Below, in pieces: positions 1 through 7,577 of a DNA stretch of 64,000 nt (the first letter of the stretch is position 1; each line of letters starts with the position of its first letter). The DNA is taken from assembly GCA_019359275.1 (NCBI GenBank), contig JAHHHP010000004.1, positions 1-64,000 of the forward strand, read 5' to 3'. The position numbers and the translations under genes were made by a program. This DNA is from Myxacorys chilensis ATA2-1-KO14. Its GTDB lineage: Bacteria > Cyanobacteriota > Cyanobacteriia > Leptolyngbyales > Leptolyngbyaceae. A model generated the notes under the pieces. The model made no database searches, was not told the DNA's origin, and saw only the letters and a list, made by a program, of their open reading frames with translations.

Positions 1-70
1 ATGGCACTTTACATTACTCTAGCTTGTACCTCATTAGGCTGGAAAAGGCTGTAATCTAGGCATTTCATTT

Positions 71-634
71 TTGAAGACCTTGCTATCCGCGATCGGCGGA
101 AAAAGTGCGGGAATCGAAGCTGCGTTTGACAACAGTTCTACGATTGAATTTGAATATGAAAACGTTCAGTATGATACAGTGATGCCCGCTTCAGTAACGA
201 AGTTTCTGAGAGGAGCAACCCCCTTTATTGATGAGCAGTTTATGACTCAATTTAACCAAGAAGGAGAAGGGTATATTTTAATCGATGTGATTAAGTCAAA
301 CTCGTTTGGATTTAGAGCATATCGAGAAAGCGATAAAGGCGTTGATATTAAATTGGATGCACTGAAGGGCATTATCGGAGCCGAGTCAAAACTGTTGATC
401 GAAAAGAAGGATGATTTGAAAATTTCGTGTAAGGGCGGACAACCCCTCGGTTTTGGATTCAAAGCCTGTCCGATTTGGGTAGAAATTGTGAATGGTGTTC
501 CTCGATTTCGATTGAATCCTAATACCAACCAAGACATTGATCTGAGAGGTCCGGCTGAAGATTCGACTGCAATATTAGAGGATGAGGAATTACCGCTTGT
601 TCTGCTGACTCCAAATCAGTTGATGACGTTGTGA
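71..634 (+). CDS. Bacterial gasdermin-like protein, apparently truncated at the 5' end
   Basis: No in-frame ATG exists, so the earliest start after the last in-frame stop is TTG at 71 (187 aa). The protein is beta-rich. A stretch LLSAIGGKSAG (4-14), an alternating strand TIEFEYENV (24-32), the strand YILIDVIKSNSFGF (68-81) and the signature QPLGFGFKA (124-132) follow the order of strands in the pore-forming domain of bacterial gasdermins, matched from memory and not by search. Bacterial gasdermins are usually about 250 aa and are freed by removal of a short C-terminal peptide. Here an acidic-to-hydrophobic tail follows an Arg at 159. The frame stays gasdermin-like upstream of the TTG (NLGISFLK at 53-76) until TAG stops at 35-37 and 20-22, so about 70-90 N-terminal residues look lost and this may be a pseudogene. 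Two caspase-like genes lie convergently downstream. The existence of the ORF is likely; the family call is tentative. Confidence 0.5.
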   Translation: MKTLLSAIGGKSAGIEAAFDNSSTIEFEYENVQYDTVMPASVTKFLRGATPFIDEQFMTQFNQEGEGYILIDVIKSNSFGFRAYRESDKGVDIKLDALKGIIGAESKLLIEKKDDLKISCKGGQPLGFGFKACPIWVEIVNGVPRFRLNPNTNQDIDLRGPAEDSTAILEDEELPLVLLTPNQLMTL

Positions 635-645
635 GTTGAGGTGCG

Positions 646-677
646 ATTAGCGTAAAGCGCAACTTCAAAGAAATCGC
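646..677 (+). repeat. 32-bp dispersed element, copy 1
   Basis: This 32-bp stretch just after the gasdermin-like ORF matches 21573-21604 at 28 of 32 positions. The shared core is AACTTCAAAGAAA preceded by an AAAGCG-containing segment. After this copy a short inverted repeat AGAGAT/ATCTCT follows. Function is unknown; it could be a small RNA or leader element or an old repeat. Confidence 0.5.
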
Positions 678-737
678 AGATTAATGAGAGATTGCTGCGA
701 TCTCTTGACCCATTCGCCGATACACAACTCTCTACTC

Positions 738-2351
738 CTACATCAGCTCATTTATCAGGCTGTAGCGAATTGTTTTCACCTTTATTCCTTTCAAATCCTC
801 GCTATCGATCATGTCAACTTGAGCGCCATACGCATCAGGAGAGGCAGGAAATAGAAAAAAGCGAAGTCGTTTGGGCGATGAGAAGAAGCGCACTTCACGA
901 ATGCCAGATTTCCCTTTGGGGGCAAATAAGTAGCTCTGCTTTGTCTCTCCAGGCATCAAGCCATTGAAGACTACCTCCTCATCGCTCCAAAGGGTCTCTA
1001 ATTGAAATCGACCTTCTTCATCAAATCCAACCACATAAACGTGAACTGGCTCTTGAATTGGATTCTCAATGCTGAACTGACAGTAGGCTCCTGGATCAAC
1101 TAGATAGCCCTGTGTTTCACCTAACGCTCGAATTTCAGCCACTTGAAGTTGGTCTTTATCTTGACCCGTAAGCACCATTATTTCAACCGGAAATTCGGAC
1201 TCATCCAGCGATAGCACAGGTGTCCAGCCGGGAAGCCGAAATTGAAGCTTCAGAAGGTCATTACTAGAAAGTGGAATTTGTGATGCAGTCGGATCAATTG
1301 TTAAAAGCTGAGCGATCGCGGCAGGGACTCGGTTGAAGTCTCTTGTCAACAGCCCTAGCCGATACTCCAAATAGAGTGCTTCAGAACTCGATGGGTTTAA
1401 GGAAATGACTTGTCCAGCAAACTCTTTGAAGCGGGAGAATTGCCCAGTTTGTAAAGCAGAGAAAGCGCGAGCCTTGAGTGCATCAAAGCTTTGATTTCGC
1501 AGTGAGATTACCAGCTCCCCGCGATCGTCGAGGTAGAATGCACCAAAATCTGGCGTTTGCGCGGAATTAGAGGCTTGACCGACTTTCTGCTGAATAAATA
1601 AACCCAGTTCTGAAGAGGTAATCAGTCCATTTCCATCCAAATCTGAAGCGCCCCACTCAAGACCCTGAATCAGCGTTCCAGTAAATAACGAATGACCTGA
1701 GACAGGTCCGCCATCGAGTGCAGCTTGTTCTCGCTGTGCAGAAGTGATGACCTTGCGACTTGTCCGGCTACTGAGGTCTTCTTTGTAGCGAATTGCATCT
1801 CGAAAATTTTGCACTGACCCGCCCAAGGCAAATCCGCTATGACAAGAATCAAGGATGACAAGAATGTGTTTGGCTGGAAGTTTAGCGATCGATTTTAGAG
1901 ATGAATCAATTTCAACGTAATCGCTCCAATAGCCTTCAGAGCATCGTGCCTCTACCGGAACAACAAAGCCAGTTTCGCCGACGGTTTTATCTCCAATCTT
2001 GTCGATGCGAGTATGTCCATGACCCGCAAAAAATAACACTAGACGATCATCTTCTTGCAAAATCGCTCGGAGTTGATCAACTAGCAATTCAATCGCATCT
2101 TTTGTAGCATTCGCATCCAACAGCGGCGGAATTGGAGCTAGAAATCCCAGCTTATCGATCAGGGTTTGCTGAAAACCGATTGCATCCTGAACCGCATTCT
2201 TGAGTTTCTGCCAGTGAACATAATTGTTAATGCCAATCGTCACAACCAGCGATCGCCCTTGTTGAATAGATGCAGGTTCTACCTCAATCTCTACATCAAT
2301 TGGAGTTAGCTTCCGGGCTAAAGGTTCTATTGCTTGAATGTGCTCAATCAT
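738..2351 (-). CDS. Caspase-like (peptidase C14) protein with EF-hand-like loop
   Basis: A caspase-fold cysteine protease of the orthocaspase/metacaspase group (537 aa). The catalytic dyad is visible as His111 in FFAGHGH and Cys170 in ILDSCHSG. Residues 237-248 (DLDGNGLITSSE) form a canonical EF-hand-like calcium loop inserted after the catalytic domain, so calcium control is plausible. A helical TPR-like part (about 290-360) and a C-terminal beta-sandwich resembling DUF4384 modules follow. I chose ATG at 2351, which has AGAGAG about six bases upstream. The other possible start at 2468 has no well-spaced ribosome site and would overlap the upstream gene by 40 bp. It lies 77 bp after a second caspase gene on the same strand, probably one operon. 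Metacaspases of this kind cleave after Arg or Lys; the substrate here is unknown. No signal peptide or membrane segment is seen. Confidence 0.9.
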   Translation of the reverse strand: MIEHIQAIEPLARKLTPIDVEIEVEPASIQQGRSLVVTIGINNYVHWQKLKNAVQDAIGFQQTLIDKLGFLAPIPPLLDANATKDAIELLVDQLRAILQEDDRLVLFFAGHGHTRIDKIGDKTVGETGFVVPVEARCSEGYWSDYVEIDSSLKSIAKLPAKHILVILDSCHSGFALGGSVQNFRDAIRYKEDLSSRTSRKVITSAQREQAALDGGPVSGHSLFTGTLIQGLEWGASDLDGNGLITSSELGLFIQQKVGQASNSAQTPDFGAFYLDDRGELVISLRNQSFDALKARAFSALQTGQFSRFKEFAGQVISLNPSSSEALYLEYRLGLLTRDFNRVPAAIAQLLTIDPTASQIPLSSNDLLKLQFRLPGWTPVLSLDESEFPVEIMVLTGQDKDQLQVAEIRALGETQGYLVDPGAYCQFSIENPIQEPVHVYVVGFDEEGRFQLETLWSDEEVVFNGLMPGETKQSYLFAPKGKSGIREVRFFSSPKRLRFFLFPASPDAYGAQVDMIDSEDLKGIKVKTIRYSLINELM

Positions 2352-2428
2352 CTGTATCTCTCTTGCAATCCCAGTCGATTGGTAACAACCAATGTTAGTT
2401 TGTATCAGCGTGATTAGCTGTCGAAAGT

Positions 2429-4546
2429 TTATCTCGTTACCGTCACCACCACCTGCTTTGTCACCCATTCCTGATTGGGATCAGACACTCGCACGGCGGC
2501 CCGTGTCATCGCAGGTTTACTATCTGCATCTCCTCCGATCGCTTCGAGTAGATTTCCTAGCGCACTCTTTATGCCGCGTGTAGCTCCCCGTGGTGCAATG
2601 ACTTCATCCAACGAGGGCAGCGTTAGCCAGTCAAAATCCGCAGATCCCAGCGTTGCAAATACCTTAACAATCTCCGTTGCCTGCTCATATCCTGCCATCT
2701 GTGGCAACTGTAAGCCTAATGGAAGTATTTGCTCCTCATTACGCTGAAACGAATACATCGATGATTCTAAACCGATTACTGGAATCTGTGAAATCTCCCA
2801 CGTCGGTTCTAAATCTAGAATCGCTACATTAAGTGGTTTTTGGTAGATATTCTTGATTCGTAAGAACACATATTCTCCTTCCTGTACCGTGATGTTACTG
2901 GGATCATCAAAAGGTATAGCTTCGATTTGCATTCCTGGTTGCCAGCCGTTTTGCCTCAGCAGTTCCACTTCTAGATAATTTGCAAGATTGGAGCGAGGAT
3001 TATCTAAAGCTTTGACTGCTTCATATTTTGCTAGATGAACGAGTCGCTTCACAACGCCCTCAGCCGATGCAGCGTCATTGACGTTGAGCGGTGGTCGGAG
3101 ATTTTCGATCGGGCGTCCTACGGCGCAAATTTCGTAGGTTCCACCCGGCGCGATTCCTTCGGAAGCTTGCGCAGCAATCGCCACTTGATAATGCGCTTCT
3201 TCGGTTTCTTCAGGTGCTAACTCATTCACCCATCCGTTCTTTTGCATTGCTTGACGAATAGCATCGAGGTGCGATCGCTGTTGACCCGCTAATTCTGCCG
3301 GAAGTTCTGCTTCTCCGTCTCCCACTGTTTTTTCAAATAGTCGCACTTTCCGCACTAACTCAACGGGTGCAGAGACCATAATAGCGGGTGCGCCTGGTTC
3401 GATACTTGAAATCGGCTGTCCCGTTCCTCCGTCTTCTGACATCACAAGCTGTGCAAACGCATCCGACGATCGCACGAGCGACACTTCTACTAAAGCAATT
3501 TGATTCTGATTGCTAAACTCTGTTGTTCCTAACCCATAGACCGCAAACTGTGTACCTCGGCTCAAACCTTGGGCTAAGCCCGCACTGAGACGGACTTGAT
3601 TTTTAGCCGCATCAGCATCTAGTACCGTTACCGCATAACGACCCGGCAACTGATCCAGCCCGAAAACCTGGCGGTTGCTATCTCCCATCAGCATCGGGAG
3701 TTGTCGCTGCAAAAATTGGCTTTGAATTTTGGCGTTGATGCGATTGTAGAGCGATCGATAGGTCATTCCAGTTGGAGTGTTGCTCAACGTATCAACCATC
3801 CAGTAGGTCAATGCACCATGCCGCTCTTGTCGATTCACCGCATACTCGTAGGCGAACTCAGAAGGACGGCAAGCTGCGAGAAACACATAGTCGCGCGATT
3901 GAGGCAGTAAGGTGTTGGTTTGAGTTCCATCCGTCAGCGATCGCCACGTCTGCATCAGGTCTTCGCGGGAAGCCACTAGACTGTCTTGCGATCGCGGCGT
4001 CGTATCAGGAGATTCAGCCCCTCGAATTTCGCAATCTCCTCGCGTTGCGCCTCCAGAATTACAGCAGTCAAACACAACTGTTACGACTAATCCTTTGTCG
4101 GTCATTCGCTTTAGTAGGGTGGCTAGCTCTACATCGCGCAGATAACGCCCCTCCATACCTAAATCGGTTGGCGCGATTCCTTCATCGTATTGTCCTTGTC
4201 CTTTTAGTTCTGGGTAGATCGTCGCAATCTGTGCGCCATGACCGGAATAGTGAATGTAAACCTGATCGTTGGGTTGTGCGATCGCGGTGAGCTTCTCAAA
4301 CGTGTTAACAATGTTCTCGTAAGTGGGAAGCGGATCATTAGAAGCAACGCCAAGAGCAGGATTTGGAGAGGTCAACTTGTAGAGATGGTCTGGGTTCAAG
4401 TGCAAACTCTTTTGCAAGAAATCTGCCACTAAATTAATATCGCGGACGGCTCCTTTGAGATGTTTGAAAATCGGATTGGGCTTGTAGCCATCAATTCCAA
4501 TTAGCAGGGCATACAACTTCAGCGCTTGTTCACTCATGATTAACAT
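2429..4546 (-). CDS. Caspase family (metacaspase-like) protein
   Basis: A 705-aa caspase-fold protease. The N-terminal p20-like domain (about 10-290) begins YALLIGIDGY and carries His103 in HYSGHGAQ and Cys162 in VFDCCNSGG, with the acidic patch YDEGIAPTD between them that is typical of metacaspases. The middle and C-terminal thirds have no second enzyme. The last 200 residues look like the DUF4384-type beta-sandwich often found at the end of cyanobacterial orthocaspases. ATG codons at 4546 and 4537 are both possible, and neither has a clear Shine-Dalgarno site. It is upstream of the EF-hand caspase in a two-gene unit. The two proteins are paralogous only in the catalytic domain and differ in architecture. 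It is predicted cytoplasmic, with probable Arg/Lys specificity by family knowledge. Its role in regulated cell death is inference. Confidence 0.92.
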   Translation of the reverse strand: MLIMSEQALKLYALLIGIDGYKPNPIFKHLKGAVRDINLVADFLQKSLHLNPDHLYKLTSPNPALGVASNDPLPTYENIVNTFEKLTAIAQPNDQVYIHYSGHGAQIATIYPELKGQGQYDEGIAPTDLGMEGRYLRDVELATLLKRMTDKGLVVTVVFDCCNSGGATRGDCEIRGAESPDTTPRSQDSLVASREDLMQTWRSLTDGTQTNTLLPQSRDYVFLAACRPSEFAYEYAVNRQERHGALTYWMVDTLSNTPTGMTYRSLYNRINAKIQSQFLQRQLPMLMGDSNRQVFGLDQLPGRYAVTVLDADAAKNQVRLSAGLAQGLSRGTQFAVYGLGTTEFSNQNQIALVEVSLVRSSDAFAQLVMSEDGGTGQPISSIEPGAPAIMVSAPVELVRKVRLFEKTVGDGEAELPAELAGQQRSHLDAIRQAMQKNGWVNELAPEETEEAHYQVAIAAQASEGIAPGGTYEICAVGRPIENLRPPLNVNDAASAEGVVKRLVHLAKYEAVKALDNPRSNLANYLEVELLRQNGWQPGMQIEAIPFDDPSNITVQEGEYVFLRIKNIYQKPLNVAILDLEPTWEISQIPVIGLESSMYSFQRNEEQILPLGLQLPQMAGYEQATEIVKVFATLGSADFDWLTLPSLDEVIAPRGATRGIKSALGNLLEAIGGDADSKPAMTRAAVRVSDPNQEWVTKQVVVTVTR

Positions 4547-4643
4547 TGCTATACACAGACGTATCGCTGATTGAATCTAAACAGATGATCCTGCTTGATT
4601 CAATCAGCGTAATAAATAATTCACACCGTGATCACAATCGCGA

Positions 4644-5546
4644 TCACGCCATCATTGCACGAGTTTTATCACCAATGATGCCATCTGCAACCAGTCCCTT
4701 CTTTTGCTGAAATTCTTTTGCTGCCTTATCGGTCGCAGGTCCAAATTCACCATCAGGAGATATGGCAATCCCAGCTTTCTGCAACGCTTGCTGAAATTTG
4801 AGGACATCTGAGCCTTCCATGCGGGGTATGCAGAGCCTCAACAGTCTGGGCTTAGCTTCCCAAGGCGCTTTCTCAAACCCCATTGCAGGAGAGCGGTTTA
4901 AGGCATCTTCAGTTTCTCCGCCTTCACTAAAGATGCCATCTTCAGCAATCCGCTGATCGGGATGGTTTTTGTTCCAAAGCTGCTGGAACGCCAAAATTGC
5001 CTTACTCCGAATATCCGTTCCGCCGCCCGCAAAGTCAAAATGGGGCGGATCTCCAGGTAACGGTTCCCAGCCGTGGCGGACTAAAAATGGTTCCCACCCT
5101 CGCGGATCTTCAATGTCGATCGCTAACCCAGTTTGGTGATTGCTGCGTCCAGGCGGCGCGACGGGATTAGAGTTATTAAACCGATCGTTGTAGAGCAGCA
5201 TTTGCTGAGCGATCGTCCGATATGCTGAATTGACCAACAGAGGAACGCCGCGATCGCTAATAGCGCGTTGTAGGGCTTGCTTGGCTTGGGCCTGTAAGAA
5301 CGGAAAGGCAGCGTCTGATAAATCGACATTTAGATCATCAAAGCTGATAAATGCATTTGGTAGCCCGAGTTGCAACTGATAAATCAGTTGTTGCGACAAG
5401 GCATTGACAACAGCCGTGGAAGTCATAGGGGCATCTCTTAGCAACCCGTGAAAACTGCCTCTAACGTCGATCGCGTCCTGCTCGTTGATGTGTGAGCAAG
5501 ACTCAATGATAATGTCTGTTGTAGATTGCGATGCGTCAAGTGTCAT
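4644..5546 (-). CDS. M15-type D,D-carboxypeptidase with C-terminal peptidoglycan-binding domain
   Basis: A putative zinc D-alanyl-D-alanine carboxypeptidase/endopeptidase (300 aa). The VanY-like signature is clear: SAYRT (107-111), the zinc ligands His137 and Asp144 in SNHQTGLAIDIED, and the third ligand His169 in DPPHFDF. Residues about 243-300 form a PG_binding_1 domain (FQQALQKAG ... GEFGPATDKAAKEFQQKKG). The enzyme should trim or cut stem peptides of the wall. There is no signal peptide, Tat motif or membrane helix, so it cannot reach the periplasm by Sec as encoded. It lies 54 bp downstream of a lysozyme gene on the same strand with the same type of C-terminal domain, so the two form a lytic pair. 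Phage-type endolysins use similar architectures, but no other phage genes are nearby. Confidence 0.85.
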   Translation of the reverse strand: MTLDASQSTTDIIIESCSHINEQDAIDVRGSFHGLLRDAPMTSTAVVNALSQQLIYQLQLGLPNAFISFDDLNVDLSDAAFPFLQAQAKQALQRAISDRGVPLLVNSAYRTIAQQMLLYNDRFNNSNPVAPPGRSNHQTGLAIDIEDPRGWEPFLVRHGWEPLPGDPPHFDFAGGGTDIRSKAILAFQQLWNKNHPDQRIAEDGIFSEGGETEDALNRSPAMGFEKAPWEAKPRLLRLCIPRMEGSDVLKFQQALQKAGIAISPDGEFGPATDKAAKEFQQKKGLVADGIIGDKTRAMMA

Positions 5547-5600
5547 TTTCTAGCACCTCTAATGTTTACGTTGCGATTAACAAATACGTTGCAGATGAAT

Positions 5601-6473
5601 TTACACATTCAATCGATGTCGAGTTTCAGCCCCAACAACTCCATCTGCTATCAATCCTTTCTGCTGCTGAAATTGCCGCACGGCCTGATCAGTACCGTTT
5701 CCAAAGACGCCATCGGCATCTACACTAAATCCAACTTTTTTTAACGCCGTCTGCACTTGCCGAACGTCTTCGCCCCGCATCAGCGGATTGTCGAGCTTCA
5801 ACACTCGAACCTTTCCCTCCTCGAAGGTCAAAAACGGTTGCCAAGCTTGCTCTAGAAATAATGCCTGCTCCGCTTTGCGGCGTCTTGTCAATCCGAGTAG
5901 AGGCTGTCCTCCCGCCTTGTTCCAGCGCAAGAACTGCTCGGCGGCTCCCTCATAATTTCCTTCGTTGAGTAAGCGTAATAGCGTTGATCCTCCAAACCCA
6001 TCGAGTCCAGCACCGACGTTGTAGCAGAAGCACACCAATGCTGAAAATTGAGCATCGGTGATGGAAACGCTAACAGCATCTTGGACGGCGGATTCAAAGA
6101 TCTCCAGGTCGTCTTGCAAGAATGCTTCTGCCTGGGCTTGGGTAATCGTCATTCCGGGCGCAACACCGCTTGTGTGCCCATATCCGATCGTCCACACGCC
6201 GACACCGTCATCATAGGCGTGTAATTCGCACCCTTCAAAGGTGGTGAGCAGCTTTAATCCCTCTGCATTGATGCGGCGTCCGCCTCGCGGCTCAGGAATA
6301 TCGATCTCAGGAGGCGAGGGATCAGATGAAATTGTAAAAGTGGTAGCGCGGCTAAATTTCAAAGCCTGAAGGAGTTGCTTTATCTCTCCTTCGGTTTCAA
6401 TAATTTTGATGGGTTGATCATCGTCTCGTTCAACAATTTGACCATTGCTGTAGATCTCAAGCGATCGTGACAT
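5601..6473 (-). CDS. GH24 (T4-type) lysozyme with C-terminal peptidoglycan-binding domain
   Basis: A 290-aa muramidase that should hydrolyse the MurNAc-GlcNAc bond of peptidoglycan. The T4-lysozyme motif is present: catalytic Glu80 in TTFEGCELHAYDD and Thr95 in VWTIGYGHT, with the aspartate pair at 88-89. An RRKAE helix ends the domain near residue 205. Residues about 226-290 form a PG_binding_1 repeat (VQTALKKVG ... GVFGNGTDQAVRQFQQQKG) closely related to that of the neighbouring carboxypeptidase. The first 70 residues are an uncharacterised acidic module without signal peptide, so export is unexplained. ATG at 6473 faces a 324-bp gap shared with the divergent CHAT gene. The pair could be an endolysin-type cassette domesticated for self-lysis or predation; that is inference. 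Confidence 0.9.
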   Translation of the reverse strand: MSRSLEIYSNGQIVERDDDQPIKIIETEGEIKQLLQALKFSRATTFTISSDPSPPEIDIPEPRGGRRINAEGLKLLTTFEGCELHAYDDGVGVWTIGYGHTSGVAPGMTITQAQAEAFLQDDLEIFESAVQDAVSVSITDAQFSALVCFCYNVGAGLDGFGGSTLLRLLNEGNYEGAAEQFLRWNKAGGQPLLGLTRRRKAEQALFLEQAWQPFLTFEEGKVRVLKLDNPLMRGEDVRQVQTALKKVGFSVDADGVFGNGTDQAVRQFQQQKGLIADGVVGAETRHRLNV

Positions 6474-6797
6474 ACGGAACTCACTCAGTACAATTTGAAT
6501 TGGTCAAAATCTGTAAAAATGACAACGCGATCGCGAACGAATTCTACACGCAAGAAATCCGTTTCAAACATATCTTTGGTTGTCAATCAAACTTGATCAA
6601 AGCGTAGGTAGATTCTAGGACGAGAATTCGCTTTAACGAACACTATTTAACTTGTCTTAAAGTTTATGTGCTTAGTATCTACCGGCCTTGATGTGTTTGA
6701 GCATCAGAACTCGAAGAAACTTCAATTTTCCTTAAAATTTTAGTTTGGTCAAATTAATTTGAGTCATTATGTGCCATAGGCTTCTACCCAAATCGCC
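6474..6797. other. 324-bp divergent intergenic region
   Basis: AT-rich gap between the minus-strand lysozyme gene and the plus-strand CHAT gene. It must hold both promoters. No ORF with a good start, no strong inverted repeat and no RNA gene is seen. Confidence 0.5.
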
Positions 6798-7559
6798 ATG
6801 ACTGAATCGAGTTCAGCGCAAAATTCGTTTAACATATCAAATAGTTCAATCGAAAATCTGGCGGGTTCAGGTTCGATCTATTACAACTCACCCTCAACCG
6901 AGCCCCCAGCAACGTCAGCAGAAAAAGTTATTCTCTTCTTGGCTGCCAATCCGATTTCAACTCAACAATTGCGCTTAGACGAAGAAGTGCGAGAGATTGA
7001 GGCGGGATTGCAACGTGCTAAGCAACGCGATCGCTTTACGCTAAAACAACAGTGGGCTGTGCGTCCAAGAGATCTCCAACGAGCGATATTAGAGTTGAAG
7101 CCGCAAATTGTTCATTTCTCTGGGCATGGCGTCGGCAATTCAGGGGCTTCAGCCCAAGAGTCATCTACGCGAAAACTAGTGCCGCTCAATAGTGCAGGAG
7201 AGGAGGTTGGGGAAGCAGGATTATTTCTGGAAGACCAAACGGGGCGAGCAAAACTGATGAGTACAGAAGCGCTCGCTGGGCTGTTTGAACTATTTAAGGA
7301 ACACGTGGAATGTGTGGTGTTGAATGCTTGCTATTCGGAGCGGCAGGCAGATGCGATCGCGCAGCATATTCCCTATGTGATTGGCATGGATCGAGCGATT
7401 AGTGATCGGGCGGCTATTGAGTTTGCTATCGGGTTTTATGATGCGTTGGGAGCGGGACAATCGATCGAGTTTGCCTATAAATTAGGGTGTACTGCAATTC
7501 AGATGGCAGGCATTCCAGAGCATATTACACCAGTGATGATCACAAGATTAGATGCATGA
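6798..7559 (+). CDS. CHAT-domain protease with N-terminal NLAGSG motif
   Basis: A compact CHAT (caspase-HetF-associated) cysteine protease, 253 aa. The dyad is His110 in IVHFSGHG and Cys178 in VVLNACYSE; the fold covers about 42-250. Residues 9-29 carry a short Ser/Asn/Gly-rich motif centred on IENLAGSGSIYY. The same motif occurs at residues 530-550 of the pentapeptide-repeat membrane protein 2 kb downstream, with 14 of 21 residues identical. Such a motif at the end of an effector is the layout of homotypic adaptors (effector-associated domains or amyloid-signalling motifs), so I infer recruitment of this protease by the membrane protein. ATG at 6798 is the first start after the divergent promoter region. 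It is convergent with the trypsin-like gene, with an 18-bp gap. No secretion signal. The substrate is unknown. Confidence 0.88.
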   Translation: MTESSSAQNSFNISNSSIENLAGSGSIYYNSPSTEPPATSAEKVILFLAANPISTQQLRLDEEVREIEAGLQRAKQRDRFTLKQQWAVRPRDLQRAILELKPQIVHFSGHGVGNSGASAQESSTRKLVPLNSAGEEVGEAGLFLEDQTGRAKLMSTEALAGLFELFKEHVECVVLNACYSERQADAIAQHIPYVIGMDRAISDRAAIEFAIGFYDALGAGQSIEFAYKLGCTAIQMAGIPEHITPVMITRLDA

Positions 7560-7577
7560 ATTGTGATTTGAATCTGT

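Noticed and set aside
3772..4290. A 172-aa open frame opposite the metacaspase gene
   Set aside because: It is antisense to the conserved His/Cys region and has no recognisable domain; the real gene explains the open frame.
4644..6473. Prophage endolysin cassette
   Set aside because: No holin, tail, capsid, integrase or attachment site was seen in the flanks; the neighbours are caspase-like and CHAT genes.
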